Below are positions 1 through 7,192 of a stretch of DNA of 64,000 nucleotides, piece after piece. The DNA comes from a virus. The notes below the pieces were generated by a model that was not told where the DNA came from, made no database searches, and worked only from the letters and a program-made list of their open reading frames with translations. The stretch covers positions 1-64,000 of IMG/VR virus record IMGVR_UViG_3300036770_006429. One strand, 5' to 3'. Numbering within the stretch: the first letter of the stretch is position 1; every line of letters begins with the position of its first letter. Position numbers and translations under genes: made by a program.

Positions 1-13
1 TTGAAATTATCTA

Positions 14-586
14 TCATATTATTTCATTATTTCTTATGAAATTTAAAATATCATCTTGTTTTCCCAAATTAGATGGCATATTTTTAACCACATCAAGAAC
101 TCTGGATGTAATGGCGATTATTAGTCCACCATTTCTCTCGCCATTGGTTTTTTCAATGCACATGGAAACATCCAGTTTATTAAATGCCTCCCAGATATCG
201 GAAACTAGCTTTTTGTCCGTGGATAAAAAGGTGAATCGAGCCTCATCCCAAGCACCAAATAATATGCTATCTTTCATGTGATATTTAATAAATGATTTAT
301 GAAATGTTTCTTTTGTTGGAGTTGAGAAAAGAGCAATGCCATATATTTTATTGCCGCTTAATGTGAACCCTTTCAGATTTGCTCTGAGCATTGTTTCACC
401 ATTTTCATGGAGGGGAAAGCTCTTGATTCGGAAATCTGGAGGGTTGATATGGAACATGATGTTGATTGCCTTTATGCCCTGTTCATGCTCATAGTAGTCA
501 TCAGCACCAAGATTGATGGCTACTACCCTTCCCTTTTCATCCCTCCAAACTGATTGATTCTGTCCTACTTTCATGTAACTAACCAT
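14..586 (-). CDS. Hypothetical protein, 190 aa
   Basis: I do not recognise this protein. It is soluble-looking with mixed alpha/beta composition, no signal peptide and no membrane segment. A second Met at residue 5 is an equally plausible start. It lies one base downstream of the 57-codon ORF at 588-761, so the two are probably co-transcribed. The stop codon lies 14 bases from the window edge, so any downstream partner is out of view. No catalytic motif is visible. Confidence 0.6.
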   Translation of the reverse strand: MVSYMKVGQNQSVWRDEKGRVVAINLGADDYYEHEQGIKAINIMFHINPPDFRIKSFPLHENGETMLRANLKGFTLSGNKIYGIALFSTPTKETFHKSFIKYHMKDSILFGAWDEARFTFLSTDKKLVSDIWEAFNKLDVSMCIEKTNGERNGGLIIAITSRVLDVVKNMPSNLGKQDDILNFIRNNEII

Positions 587-587
587 T

Positions 588-761
588 TTATTGCTTTTTA
601 AACACTTCTGGTGTGCCCCAGAGATAGTTTTTCACAAAATCCCTTATTATCTCCTTGACAAATTCAGAATTTTCATTGCTGAATTTACCCACAAGATTTT
701 CGGCGTGAAAATCTTCTATGAGGATTTTTAAGGCGTCATCATTAATTTGTGGTAATTTCAT
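588..761 (-). CDS. Small hypothetical protein, 57 aa
   Basis: This short acidic ORF begins MKLPQINDDALKILIEDF and ends EVFKKQ. Its stop is one base from the start of the next gene downstream (586), the tight spacing typical of this phage. An A-rich stretch precedes the ATG, as at other starts here. Predicted content is mostly helical. No family recognised; it is supported only by position, spacing and codon usage. Confidence 0.5.
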   Translation of the reverse strand: MKLPQINDDALKILIEDFHAENLVGKFSNENSEFVKEIIRDFVKNYLWGTPEVFKKQ

Positions 762-810
762 TTTTTTTAATGTTTTAGATTCATTTGAATATATGTTATT
801 GTTAAGTTAG

Positions 811-887
811 TACTGCTGGAGGGACTTGAACCCACATGTGACCAGTTACCCTTTCTACAAGATATAAGCTTGAGGGGATACAGCAGC
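811..887 (-). tRNA. Atypical tRNA-like gene, 77 nt
   Basis: The minus strand reads a 7-bp acceptor stem (GCTGCTG with CAGCAGT, one G-U) and a T arm with the canonical loop TTCAAGT. Between them no normal D arm plus anticodon arm can be folded. The best hairpin is CAAG-CTTATAT-CTTG, which would give a UAU anticodon. It directly follows the acceptor stem, with about 20 unpaired bases before the T arm. A host-type promoter lies just upstream (914-942). It may be a D-armless, degenerate or intron-containing tRNA; identity is not assigned. Confidence 0.45.
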
Positions 888-913
888 ATTTTTGCTATTC
901 TTTTATAACGCGA

Positions 914-942
914 CAAAGATAAAAAGAATCTTTGATAATCAA
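914..942 (-). promoter_or_regulatory. Bacteroidota-type promoter for tRNA-like gene
   Basis: On the minus strand TTG is followed after 18 bases by TATCTTTG, matching the Bacteroidota -33/-7 consensus (TTG, TAnnTTTG). It points at the tRNA-like gene starting at 887, about 27 bases away. Confidence 0.6.
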
Positions 943-1071
943 AAATTTTTTTAAAAAAATCCATTTTAAAGTATAAATGTTGATACGAAAGATGAATCTT
1001 TTTGTTTTATTTTTTGTGGGTGGGAAATTAAAATTTTAATATTTATATATAGATTAAAACTATTTAATAAT

Positions 1072-1671
1072 ATGGAACTACGCAAATTTATTGCTACCAC
1101 AATTAGAGAATATCTTAATGAACAAGAAACTATCAAGGATTATAATAAGTTTCCATTAAATTCATTAGTTAAATTTGCAAAACAATTCGATGATTTTAAA
1201 GAGTTTTCAAGGTGGTATTCTATTGAACTAAATCACGGATATTATTGGCACATAACAGATAATAAGGATTTTAAAATAAGCGATAAAATTTCACCAAGAG
1301 ATATGTCTTCAGTGGCTTATGGAACTAACAGCGAAAATTATGGTGATTTAATGGTAACTGGTGATTTAGAATATTGGGATAATTACTATAACACAAATCC
1401 AAGAACTTGGAAAAAAGAAATAAAAAGAAATTATGTTGCTTTATTTGATGCAAGTGAATTAAACCCAAAATCATTAAGACAGGTTTCAAGAGGATTTGGT
1501 AATGAAATTTATTTAGATAAATCAGAGGCAAATAGATTAAAATTAATTGGTGTTTATAATAGAGAATATGCAAGGAAATTAAATAATAAATTCCATAAAA
1601 TGATTCCACAATCTGAAAATGAATTATTAAATTTGTGGAATTATGCACATAAAAATGTGGGTAAAAAATAA
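1072..1671 (+). CDS. Leader-bearing protein, possible ADP-ribosyltransferase-like fold
   Basis: 199 aa, one of the few plus-strand genes in this part. Residues 1-18 (MELRKFIATTIREYLNEQ) form the short amphipathic leader seen on many proteins in this window. After it come a GYYWHITD segment (about 56-63), a central strand-rich region and an NEIYLDKSEANRLKLIGVYN segment near 145-165. This layout resembles small ART-like domains (His or Arg after an early strand, an E-containing strand late), but no clear R-S-E triad can be assigned. An AATATTTATA box lies 25 bases upstream. Function is inferred weakly; the leader is seen directly. Confidence 0.55.
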   Translation: MELRKFIATTIREYLNEQETIKDYNKFPLNSLVKFAKQFDDFKEFSRWYSIELNHGYYWHITDNKDFKISDKISPRDMSSVAYGTNSENYGDLMVTGDLEYWDNYYNTNPRTWKKEIKRNYVALFDASELNPKSLRQVSRGFGNEIYLDKSEANRLKLIGVYNREYARKLNNKFHKMIPQSENELLNLWNYAHKNVGKK

Positions 1672-1973
1672 AACAAAAAGATTATAACCACAAAACTTAA
1701 TACGAAGTAGAAACGTAGCATTGCATATAACTACTGTATTAGCGAACCCCAACAAAGTAAAACCCTAAATATTTCACCCTTACTTTGTTGCTTATTATTT
1801 CGCTTATATCCCTTATCTGCGGGGTTTACCCTTTGATTCACTCGTTTTACCCTCACTTCGCCCAAATAAGTAAAGCCGAAACAAAGGCTTTCCACTACAG
1901 AACGATGAAGCATCACCCCTTTTGCCCCGTCAAGCAATAGAAGAGTTTGAATATGTAACAGAAAATTATTAAC
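1672..1973. other. Intergenic region with no convincing gene
   Basis: About 300 bases with a higher GC content than the surroundings. A 68-codon minus-strand ORF (1731-1937) is open but looks unlike its neighbours. A plus-strand frame reads QNDEASPLLPRQAIEEFEYVTENY up to a stop near 1971, which resembles a protein C-terminus, but the frame is closed just upstream. It may be a decayed gene remnant. No RNA structure other than the terminator that follows was recognised. Confidence 0.3.
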
Positions 1974-2001
1974 AAAAAAGGGGGGACTTTCGTCACCCCC
2001 T
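1974..2001 (-). terminator. Rho-independent terminator
   Basis: The minus strand reads GGGGG-T-GAC, a GAAA tetraloop, GTC-CCCCC, then six T. This is an 8-bp stem with one bulged T and a U tract. It lies about 20 bases after the stop of the small exported protein at 2021-2263 and ends that minus-strand unit. Confidence 0.85.
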
Positions 2002-2020
2002 CAAATTATATTAACCTAAT

Positions 2021-2263
2021 TCAACGTTTTCTCGGCCTCTTCCAACTGTAACATCTCTGGTAGCTTCTCTTCTTTGGTTTTCTGGGTGAACCGCAATATT
2101 GCCCAGAGAAATCTTTGAAAAGCCATTTTGCGTTTTGTGGCCATATCTCAACTGCCGCTCCGCACTTCACACCACGACGATTAACCACATATGTGCCTTG
2201 CGAAAAAATGCTTGTGGAAATTAGGCAAACGATAATAAAGAGTAATGTTTTTTTGTTAATCAT
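2021..2263 (-). CDS. Small exported basic protein
   Basis: 80 aa. Residues 1-22 are a clear signal peptide (MINKKTLLFIIVCLISTSIFSQ), with the SQ end common in Bacteroidota. The mature part is small, has two Cys, and ends in a very basic tail (PRKPKKRSYQRCYSWKRPRKR region). Its start overlaps the stop of the upstream gene by 8 bases. A strong terminator follows. Function unknown; it would act in the periplasm or outside the cell. Confidence 0.65.
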   Translation of the reverse strand: MINKKTLLFIIVCLISTSIFSQGTYVVNRRGVKCGAAVEIWPQNAKWLFKDFSGQYCGSPRKPKKRSYQRCYSWKRPRKR

Positions 2264-2555
2264 TTTTGTTGTTTTTCAAATATTCAAACAGTTCCTCAAT
2301 ATTTTTGAAATAAATAAATCCCCGAAGATTGGGGTTGGTTCTTCCGTAATCACAGTCATAAATGAAGTAATAAATTTGACTTATTTGCTCTTCATTATAA
2401 TTGGTCTTCAAAAAGAAATCGACCCAAGTTTCAAAGTCATTTGTTGCTTGTTCAAGATTCTTTTCCATTTCTTCCAATTGCAAACCAATTGAATCCAAGT
2501 TTTTCCTCGATACCTTGTGATTATCAATAATCATTTTAAAATTTTCAAGATTCAT
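2256..2555 (-). CDS. Hypothetical protein, 99 aa
   Basis: Acidic, mostly helical protein; the first 45 residues look like a short coiled coil (LEEMEKNLEQATNDFETWVDFF). It has no signal peptide and no recognised family. It overlaps the following exported protein by 8 bases, so the two are translationally linked. Confidence 0.6.
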   Translation of the reverse strand: MNLENFKMIIDNHKVSRKNLDSIGLQLEEMEKNLEQATNDFETWVDFFLKTNYNEEQISQIYYFIYDCDYGRTNPNLRGFIYFKNIEELFEYLKNNKND

Positions 2556-2577
2556 GTTAATCTGTTTTTGTTGTTAG

Positions 2578-2769
2578 TTAAAACGTTTCTCCAAACGTAT
2601 TCTTACAAATTAACTCGTAACAATCTTTTTTGTTCGAGCATATTACAACATTTCCTCCTATTTCATCAATAGAAGAATCTAACGTTCCATGCAAAGGCAT
2701 GGATCCAGCATAAGGAATATAGTAAAAACCTGTCCTGTCATTATCAATAATGTAAACATATTCTATCAT
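2578..2769 (-). CDS. Small hypothetical protein, 63 aa
   Basis: Begins MIEYVYIIDNDRTGFYYIP; strand-rich, with two Cys near the C-terminus. It lies in a tight minus-strand run of small genes (10 bases after the upstream gene, 22 before the next). No family recognised. Confidence 0.55.
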   Translation of the reverse strand: MIEYVYIIDNDRTGFYYIPYAGSMPLHGTLDSSIDEIGGNVVICSNKKDCYELICKNTFGETF

Positions 2770-2779
2770 TTTAAATTTG

Positions 2780-3070
2780 TTATTTTATTGCCAATGACAT
2801 TTTAATATCTGCAACCTGTTTGTTTACATCTACCTCACAAGTTACCCAAAGTGGATTGTAGTTGATGGGCCAAAAGAAATCACCAATTTCAAAACCAATT
2901 GGGTCAAATCTGATAATTTCATTTCCATCAAAATCTGAGATATTCTTAATGATGGAATTTTTAATCATTGATGCAACAAACATTTTAAAAACATCTTCTC
3001 TCAACAAATTGCAGGTGGAACTTTCGCCTACTTTCTCATGATATGGACATTCATAACAGTTATTTGCCAT
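2780..3070 (-). CDS. Small Cys-rich hypothetical protein
   Basis: 96 aa from the ATG at 3070 (MANNCYECPYHEKVGESS). A longer open frame extends upstream, but it would overlap the next gene by over 100 bases, so the internal Met is preferred. The N-terminus has CYEC plus a third Cys at about residue 20, possibly a zinc-binding site. The C-terminal part is strand-rich (GFEIGDFFWPI). It begins one base after the crAss001_48-like gene ends. Function unknown. Confidence 0.6.
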   Translation of the reverse strand: MANNCYECPYHEKVGESSTCNLLREDVFKMFVASMIKNSIIKNISDFDGNEIIRFDPIGFEIGDFFWPINYNPLWVTCEVDVNKQVADIKMSLAIK

Positions 3071-3071
3071 G

Positions 3072-3452
3072 TTATATGTTTTTAATATAATGTTCACCAT
3101 TTTTAACAACCCAACCATTCTCAACCATATACCCCAACCATTCCCTCGCAATATCATATCTGATATCAGTCTCAAAAGCATTGGAAATCATATCCAACAA
3201 TCGGGTTTCATTGCATCTCTGGTCTTTAATTAAAACACCCAAAACGGATTTTAAATGTTTATCTTTGATATGTCCATAACGCTCAGAAAGGCATTTTGAG
3301 TAAGTCTCCATCGCGGACAACTGAATGGTCAATAAGCTCTTTTGCGTTTCATCCAGCTCGTTGTATGGCTGCGTGTTGATGTAATTTCTCAACTTGTAAA
3401 CCTTGTTTTTTAAATCAAGTTGTTCTTCATGCAATCTGTCCAAAAAATTCAT
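3072..3452 (-). CDS. crAss001_48-related protein
   Basis: 126 aa. The first 65 residues (MNFLDRLHEEQLDLKNKVYK, then a Gln-rich helix ending in MxxYxxxL) match the helical-hairpin family often annotated as crAss001_48-related, a small domain scattered through phages of Bacteroidota. The C-terminal half looks like a winged-helix-like segment (YDIAREWLGYMVENGWVVKNG). Biochemical role is not established. It sits in a run of small minus-strand genes. Confidence 0.65.
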   Translation of the reverse strand: MNFLDRLHEEQLDLKNKVYKLRNYINTQPYNELDETQKSLLTIQLSAMETYSKCLSERYGHIKDKHLKSVLGVLIKDQRCNETRLLDMISNAFETDIRYDIAREWLGYMVENGWVVKNGEHYIKNI

Positions 3453-3462
3453 GCTTTTATTT

Positions 3463-3645
3463 TTAAAGTGTTGAAGATAAAGGCAAAATGCCTTGTGATA
3501 TATTTAAAATAACAATTCTTTGCTTCTCTTTGTTCAAAATATCAAATGCTTTCTTTATAACATCTTTTGATGGTGATGGATTTGTCGCGTCCTTTTGATG
3601 GAGAAGATAGTTGTCCATAACTTTAAGTGCCTCTTGAATGCTCAT
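3463..3645 (-). CDS. Small hypothetical protein, 60 aa
   Basis: Begins MSIQEALKVMDNYLLHQKD, with one or two helices. Its start overlaps the stop of the upstream gene by 4 bases (ATGA type), supporting co-translation. No family recognised. Confidence 0.55.
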   Translation of the reverse strand: MSIQEALKVMDNYLLHQKDATNPSPSKDVIKKAFDILNKEKQRIVILNISQGILPLSSTL

Positions 3646-4049
3646 AATGAAATATTTAACAAATTTCTGCTATATCCTTTTTTCCAAATTAAAAATCGTG
3701 AATCAATATCAATGGATGTTACTCCAGAAGAACCAACGCAATCACCATTCCAATCATTATTTTCCTCATCAAATGTTGGCTTGTTTACAAAGAATGAAAC
3801 ATTTCCAACATCATCAATGGTGCAAAAGTTGGATTCACCCGGCAAATTATTTTCCGGTATGGGGCATTCAAGAAGGAAAGGGGGGTGAGCAAAGAAAACC
3901 TCAAAGGTTTCATGCTTATCATCATATTTTATTTGCTCTCTTTTAATCAAATCAAGAATATCTTCCCTACTTGGATTTGCTTCCAATGTTGCATGAAAAA
4001 TATAATCATCTTCTGTTTTTCTCTTGATGCGAATTAAGTAATTTGCCAT
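3642..4049 (-). CDS. Hypothetical protein, 135 aa
   Basis: Soluble mixed alpha/beta protein beginning MANYLIRIKRKTEDDYIFHA. It contains a Pro-rich central segment (FFAHPPFLLECPIPENNLPG). No known motif. It is followed by a 4-base overlap with the 60-aa gene, indicating one operon. Confidence 0.6.
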   Translation of the reverse strand: MANYLIRIKRKTEDDYIFHATLEANPSREDILDLIKREQIKYDDKHETFEVFFAHPPFLLECPIPENNLPGESNFCTIDDVGNVSFFVNKPTFDEENNDWNGDCVGSSGVTSIDIDSRFLIWKKGYSRNLLNISL

Positions 4050-4139
4050 ATTGTTTTAAGTTCTTATCCACAAACATTTTACATCATCATCTTTCATGAT
4101 TCTTGCTTCTTTGAATGATTTGTCTTTCATTTTTTTTAA

Positions 4140-4613
4140 TTAAAAATATTCCTTAAATGTTGCTTCAATATTTTTCAAATCATCTTTATGCTTATTGTTC
4201 TTATCGGAGTATGAAATCTTAGCCATGATTGCATAATTTACATTCTGAATGCGAATTTCACGACCAAGAAAGCGCACCTTTGAATGCTGCAATTCTTCAG
4301 TTGAAACCTTGAAGCAGCAAGTTTTAACGCCAGCAATTATTGCGCCAGTGCGTTGAATTGAATCTCCGTTTACGTCTGTGACAGTATCCGACAATATTTT
4401 TCCGTTAGCTTCTTGAATAAATCCGTTTTCGCTTAAACTATCAGTCCGATGGAAAAACAAATCGATATCAGATATTTTTCTTTTAATTAAACCCACCGCA
4501 TTTAAAGCTATTGAACCACCAAAAACAGCAGTTGGTACATTTTTGATAATAATATCAATTGCATTTAACATTTCATCGGAAAGAATCTCTTTATCCTCCA
4601 AGTTATTTTTCAT
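4140..4613 (-). CDS. Nucleotidyltransferase-fold protein
   Basis: 157 aa. The segment VFGGSIALNAVGLIKRKISD followed by IDLFF (about residues 30-54) is the GGS...DxD signature of the DNA polymerase beta-type nucleotidyltransferase superfamily, as in small MNT/AbiEii-like enzymes. The C-terminal AIMAKISYSDKNNKHKDDL is the helical segment usual in this group. The substrate cannot be read from sequence. No HEPN partner is adjacent, so a MNT/HEPN toxin-antitoxin pair is not supported. It is transcribed with the surrounding small genes. Confidence 0.65.
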   Translation of the reverse strand: MKNNLEDKEILSDEMLNAIDIIIKNVPTAVFGGSIALNAVGLIKRKISDIDLFFHRTDSLSENGFIQEANGKILSDTVTDVNGDSIQRTGAIIAGVKTCCFKVSTEELQHSKVRFLGREIRIQNVNYAIMAKISYSDKNNKHKDDLKNIEATFKEYF

Positions 4614-4656
4614 TTGTTATTACTTTTGTTAAAATGTTTATCCTGATTTCAATATT

Positions 4657-5016
4657 TTAATCGGGTCGTTTCCAAATATACATTTGACAGCCTGCTAATT
4701 TTTGTCCGTAATGGCAATAATATCTTTTACCTCCCTCTTCAGAAAACCAAATTCCCTTAATTTTCATACTACTATACACCAAAAACTTAGGTTTATCTTT
4801 CCAAAAATAAACACCACCATCATAATCAACAGTGCAATAATTTTCATCGTCCTTCCATTTTTCTATGTCGATTGGACATTTTTTACCAAATTCATTTACT
4901 AAGTAACGTTTGTCGTCCGCAGTGCAATCAAGTTGATAAGCTAACTTTCCTCTTGAGTAGAGGTAGATGTTATATATAATAGCAAGCGAAATTGTTAAAA
5001 TTATTATTTCAACCAT
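4657..5016 (-). CDS. Membrane-anchored member of the GKCxW paralogue family
   Basis: 119 aa. Residues 1-20 are a hydrophobic N-terminal anchor (MVEIIILTISLAIIYNIYLY). The rest matches five neighbours: NEFGKKCPIDIEKW, a central IKGIWFSEE, and a C-terminal MYIWKRPD corresponding to their GKC-I-W-RP ending. It is the most diverged member. It would expose the domain on the other side of the inner membrane or anchor it there. Role unknown; the next gene, also of the family, ends 7 bases upstream. Confidence 0.6.
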   Translation of the reverse strand: MVEIIILTISLAIIYNIYLYSRGKLAYQLDCTADDKRYLVNEFGKKCPIDIEKWKDDENYCTVDYDGGVYFWKDKPKFLVYSSMKIKGIWFSEEGGKRYYCHYGQKLAGCQMYIWKRPD

Positions 5017-5022
5017 GGGTAT

Positions 5023-5559
5023 TTATATTTTTATCGAACAACGGATAATTTTTGTGTATTTATCTTCTACACCATCCTCCATTTTTAATTGAAATATTTT
5101 GTTTAATTCATCCATAGGCATTTCTTGAATAATTTTTTTTGCAACCTCCCGATATAAATTATCAACACCAACAGCCGAAATATCAAATGTACTAAGCTTC
5201 AGATAACTATCGTAAGTGGTTAATTTTTGCGATGGAACTTCCCAGATACATTTACCAAAAAACGGCTCATATCCGTTATTGATAACAGATAATGCAACTT
5301 GTAAAAAATCACCTTCAATTACTACTTCATAACAGCTCTTATAATCAGAGGACCATCGAATTTCATCTATTCTTATGCACGGACGATTTCTCGTGCTTAC
5401 AAAAGAATAAGGCTTATCTACAAAATATTGCATAAGAATCTTTGATGCACTAACTCCGCTTCCCTCGCCAAGTTCAGCAGTAATAAACCTTACTCCATCT
5501 GGAATAGTTTCTAAAGCAATTGGGCATTTATAGCCCCAATTGTTTTCAAAATATGTCAT
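5023..5559 (-). CDS. GKCxW paralogue with C-terminal extension
   Basis: 178 aa from the ATG at 5559 (MTYFENNWGYKCPIALETIP). An upstream Met at 5637 is in frame but lies inside the disrupted zinc-ribbon gene, and the internal ATG overlaps that gene's stop, as expected for coupling. The family domain spans residues 1-115 and ends FFGKCIWEVPS. About 60 extra helical residues follow. Function unknown. Confidence 0.6.
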   Translation of the reverse strand: MTYFENNWGYKCPIALETIPDGVRFITAELGEGSGVSASKILMQYFVDKPYSFVSTRNRPCIRIDEIRWSSDYKSCYEVVIEGDFLQVALSVINNGYEPFFGKCIWEVPSQKLTTYDSYLKLSTFDISAVGVDNLYREVAKKIIQEMPMDELNKIFQLKMEDGVEDKYTKIIRCSIKI

Positions 5560-5779
5560 TGTGTTTGTTTTTGCGCGTTTTTGTATAGCCATATATCTTC
5601 TGCAATTCGGGGGTAATCCTTTTTGGCTCGCATTCACCGCAGAATTTTAAAGTGTGTGCAACTCCTTTATATAAAAACTGCCGAAAACCCAACCATCTTC
5701 AGTGGTTGGGTAGTTCACATTGAACCAACCATTCGCTTGTAGCTTTTTTGCCACAATCATCGCATTTTCCCCGCATCAT
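5546..5779 (-). pseudogene. Zinc-ribbon gene interrupted by a 48-bp transposon scar
   Basis: The minus-strand frame from 5779 reads MMRGKCDDCGKKATSEWLVQ and then enters a 48-bp element (5671-5718) that brings an in-frame TGA. Removing exactly that element gives a continuous frame YKGVAHTLKFCGECEPKR... ending at 5546, about 62 aa, with two CxxC knuckles (CDDC and CGEC). The restored stop overlaps the next gene's ATG. The intact gene would be a small zinc-ribbon protein. The element's boundaries were set independently from three copies, which makes this reading strong. Confidence 0.75.
5671..5718 (+). mobile_element. Non-autonomous IS200/IS605-type element (PATE-like), copy 1
   Basis: 48 bp preceded by TTTAT (5666-5670). 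It starts ATAAAAACTGCCGAAAA, holds the hairpin CCCAACCA-TCTTCAG-TGGTTGGG, and ends TAGTTCAC. Left and right ends match those of the TnpB element at 31482-32831, with one hairpin instead of two. It carries no gene. It interrupts a zinc-ribbon gene on the other strand. Probably moved in trans by an IS605-type TnpA, which is absent from the window. Confidence 0.85.
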
Positions 5780-5780
5780 A

Positions 5781-5999
5781 TCAATCAATTATTAATTTAC
5801 CTATTAAGTTCCTATGCGTGTTCATGAAAGAATCAGTTGCAGCATCGCGCCTCATAAGCATGAAGTCAGAGTAAATTTCCATGAAATCAACATACAACAT
5901 ATCAATATTGCCATTTTCATTCCAATGAACCCCTTCAACATTTTTAACTCCAAAATCTTCTCCGTGAATATTAACAATATGAATTTTTGGCCTTTTCAT
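5781..5999 (-). CDS. Small hypothetical protein, 72 aa
   Basis: Begins MKRPKIHIVNIHGEDFGVKN; strand-rich with an acidic centre. Its start overlaps the stop of the upstream GKCxW paralogue by 4 bases, and its stop is one base before the zinc-ribbon start, so all are in one operon. No family recognised. Confidence 0.55.
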   Translation of the reverse strand: MKRPKIHIVNIHGEDFGVKNVEGVHWNENGNIDMLYVDFMEIYSDFMLMRRDAATDSFMNTHRNLIGKLIID

Positions 6000-6346
6000 T
6001 TTTTTTGTTTTTTAATTCGCCAAACACATTTTCCAAAACTAACATCTGAAATATCCTTAACATTTGGATGTAATTCCGATATGAATTTACTAAATTCAAC
6101 ATTATAGTCATTTATGACATTAACTACTAATTTTGTATCGTCTGAAAACCATTGCAGGTCTTTTAAAAGACTATTACCAGCATATGGTTTCTTCTTATGG
6201 GCCATAATGAATATACTATGAATAATTCCGTTTAGTTTAACACATTCTGCCGTAATATATTTAAATTTAAAATTTATTTTAGAATCACTTAAAATTTCAT
6301 CAACATTAAGCGAAAAATTGTAATCAAATTCATTTTTGAGTTCCAT
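5996..6346 (-). CDS. GKCxW paralogue family member
   Basis: 116 aa. It starts MELKNEFDYNFSLNVDEIL, parallel to the FxYExPISWDxIP opening of its relatives. It has a central LLKDLQWFSDD (their IxWxSD) and ends SFGKCVWRIKKQKK. No signal peptide, so probably cytoplasmic. It is the first gene downstream of tRNA-Ser in the minus direction. Function unknown. Confidence 0.6.
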   Translation of the reverse strand: MELKNEFDYNFSLNVDEILSDSKINFKFKYITAECVKLNGIIHSIFIMAHKKKPYAGNSLLKDLQWFSDDTKLVVNVINDYNVEFSKFISELHPNVKDISDVSFGKCVWRIKKQKK

Positions 6347-6401
6347 ATTAATCTAATTAAAAACGGTTATCTAATCAGGTTGGGTGTGGCTAACAAAAAA
6401 G

Positions 6402-6489
6402 CGGAAGAGGAGGGATTCGAACCCCCGGTACCTTTTACAGTACAACAGTTTTCAAGACTGCCGCAATAAACCAGCTCTGCCACTCTTCC
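6402..6489 (-). tRNA. tRNA-Ser(UGA)
   Basis: 88-nt class II tRNA. The acceptor stem is GGAAGAG with CTCTTCC and discriminator G. The D stem is GCA/TGC. The anticodon arm is GCAGT-CTTGAAA-ACTGT with anticodon TGA. The long variable arm closes with GTAC, and the T loop is TTCGAAT. No CCA is encoded. This is the only tRNA in the window that folds fully canonically by eye. Confidence 0.93.
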
Positions 6490-6584
6490 GGATGTTTACA
6501 AAAATTACATATACAAGTCTTTTTTTTAATGATTAATAATAAGGCTGTTTTCCCCCGATCACATTTAACACCACTTACACGCCC

Positions 6585-6636
6585 CCTTGTGGAGACGCAG
6601 GATTCGAACCTTATGGTGATGCACCTTTTATGTTTG
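6585..6636 (-). other. Second tRNA-like 3' end fragment
   Basis: Downstream of the interrupted tRNA-like gene, the minus strand shows another GGTTCGAATCC T-loop signature followed by TGCGTCTCCAC, plus a short hairpin GGTG-CAT-CACC before it. The T stem pairs poorly and no good 5' acceptor partner was found nearby. It may be a tRNA remnant, or the 3' part of an RNA that overlaps its neighbour. Confidence 0.3.
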
Positions 6637-6823
6637 TAGCCAGAGCTGGATTCGAACCAGCAAACTCCACTTAACTTCGGTTGAGTTAACAAACGCTCAC
6701 TCCATAAGCGGACCCAGCCATTTAAGGCGAGTAGCTTCTTCCGTTAACAAATCCTCTTACTTCTGCGGAGGCATAAATGCTGACCAGCCTTTGCTGCGCG
6801 TCTGCCGTTTTCGCTATCTGGCT
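6637..6823 (-). tRNA. Interrupted tRNA-Leu-like gene, 187 nt
   Basis: The 5' part has acceptor AGCCAGA, then TA and a D arm GCG-AAAACGGCAGA-CGC, typical of tRNA-Leu. The 3' part has a 5-bp T stem GCTGG/CCAGC with loop TTCGAAT, acceptor TCTGGCT and discriminator A, fully complementary to the 5' end. About 115 bases lie between, where an anticodon and variable arm of about 40 bases is expected. The insert contains two related segments ending TTTGTTAAC. A CTTAAAT stretch could be a UAA anticodon loop. It may be an intron-bearing or rearranged tRNA. Coordinates rest on the acceptor pairing. Confidence 0.45.
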
Positions 6824-6842
6824 ATATTTTTTTAATGTTATT

Positions 6843-7151
6843 TTAGATTTTGAGTTTAATCATTTTACAAATCATATCAAATTCATTCATAGTATTACAT
6901 TCACCATTAAACTTAACAGAATGATTTGGCCCGTCTTGATTAAATCCATTATCTGTTGTTGTAAGTATTACTGTGTATGTGTTGAGTGAATAATTTTTAC
7001 CGTCCGTTTCATATTCAGTTTTTTTTGTTTCTAAATATAAAAAGGCACCTTGTCCATCGTCTTTCCATATATCACCTTTTTCAAAGTTCATTACGTTGCC
7101 AAACTCATAACTAAATCTCCAACCCCTTTGTTCAAAATCTTCTTTTTTCAT
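6843..7151 (-). CDS. Hypothetical protein, 102 aa
   Basis: Begins MKKEDFEQRGWRFSYEFGNV; strand-rich, Tyr/Thr-rich with a regular alternating pattern, suggesting a small beta-sheet domain. It resembles small uncharacterised phage proteins of the type that start with a helix and then GWxF..., but I cannot name a family. It lies between two tRNA-type genes. Confidence 0.6.
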   Translation of the reverse strand: MKKEDFEQRGWRFSYEFGNVMNFEKGDIWKDDGQGAFLYLETKKTEYETDGKNYSLNTYTVILTTTDNGFNQDGPNHSVKFNGECNTMNEFDMICKMIKLKI

Positions 7152-7192
7152 ATGTTCTTCTTTTACATCGTAAAATATACATTATTTTAGGG

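Noticed and set aside
767-964. 65-codon minus-strand ORF
   Set aside because: It runs across the tRNA-like gene and its promoter and has no protein-like features.
4140-4613. MNT/HEPN toxin-antitoxin system
   Set aside because: The nucleotidyltransferase has no neighbouring HEPN-type gene with an RxxxxH motif.
5691-5713. Transcription terminator hairpin
   Set aside because: The hairpin is not followed by a T tract, and it recurs with the same flanks at two other sites as a transposon end.
6435-6692. 85-codon minus-strand ORF
   Set aside because: It is made of tRNA-Ser and tRNA-like sequence read as protein.
6637-6823. Group I intron in a tRNA
   Set aside because: The insert of about 115 bases is too short for the conserved core, and no P7/P3-type elements were seen.
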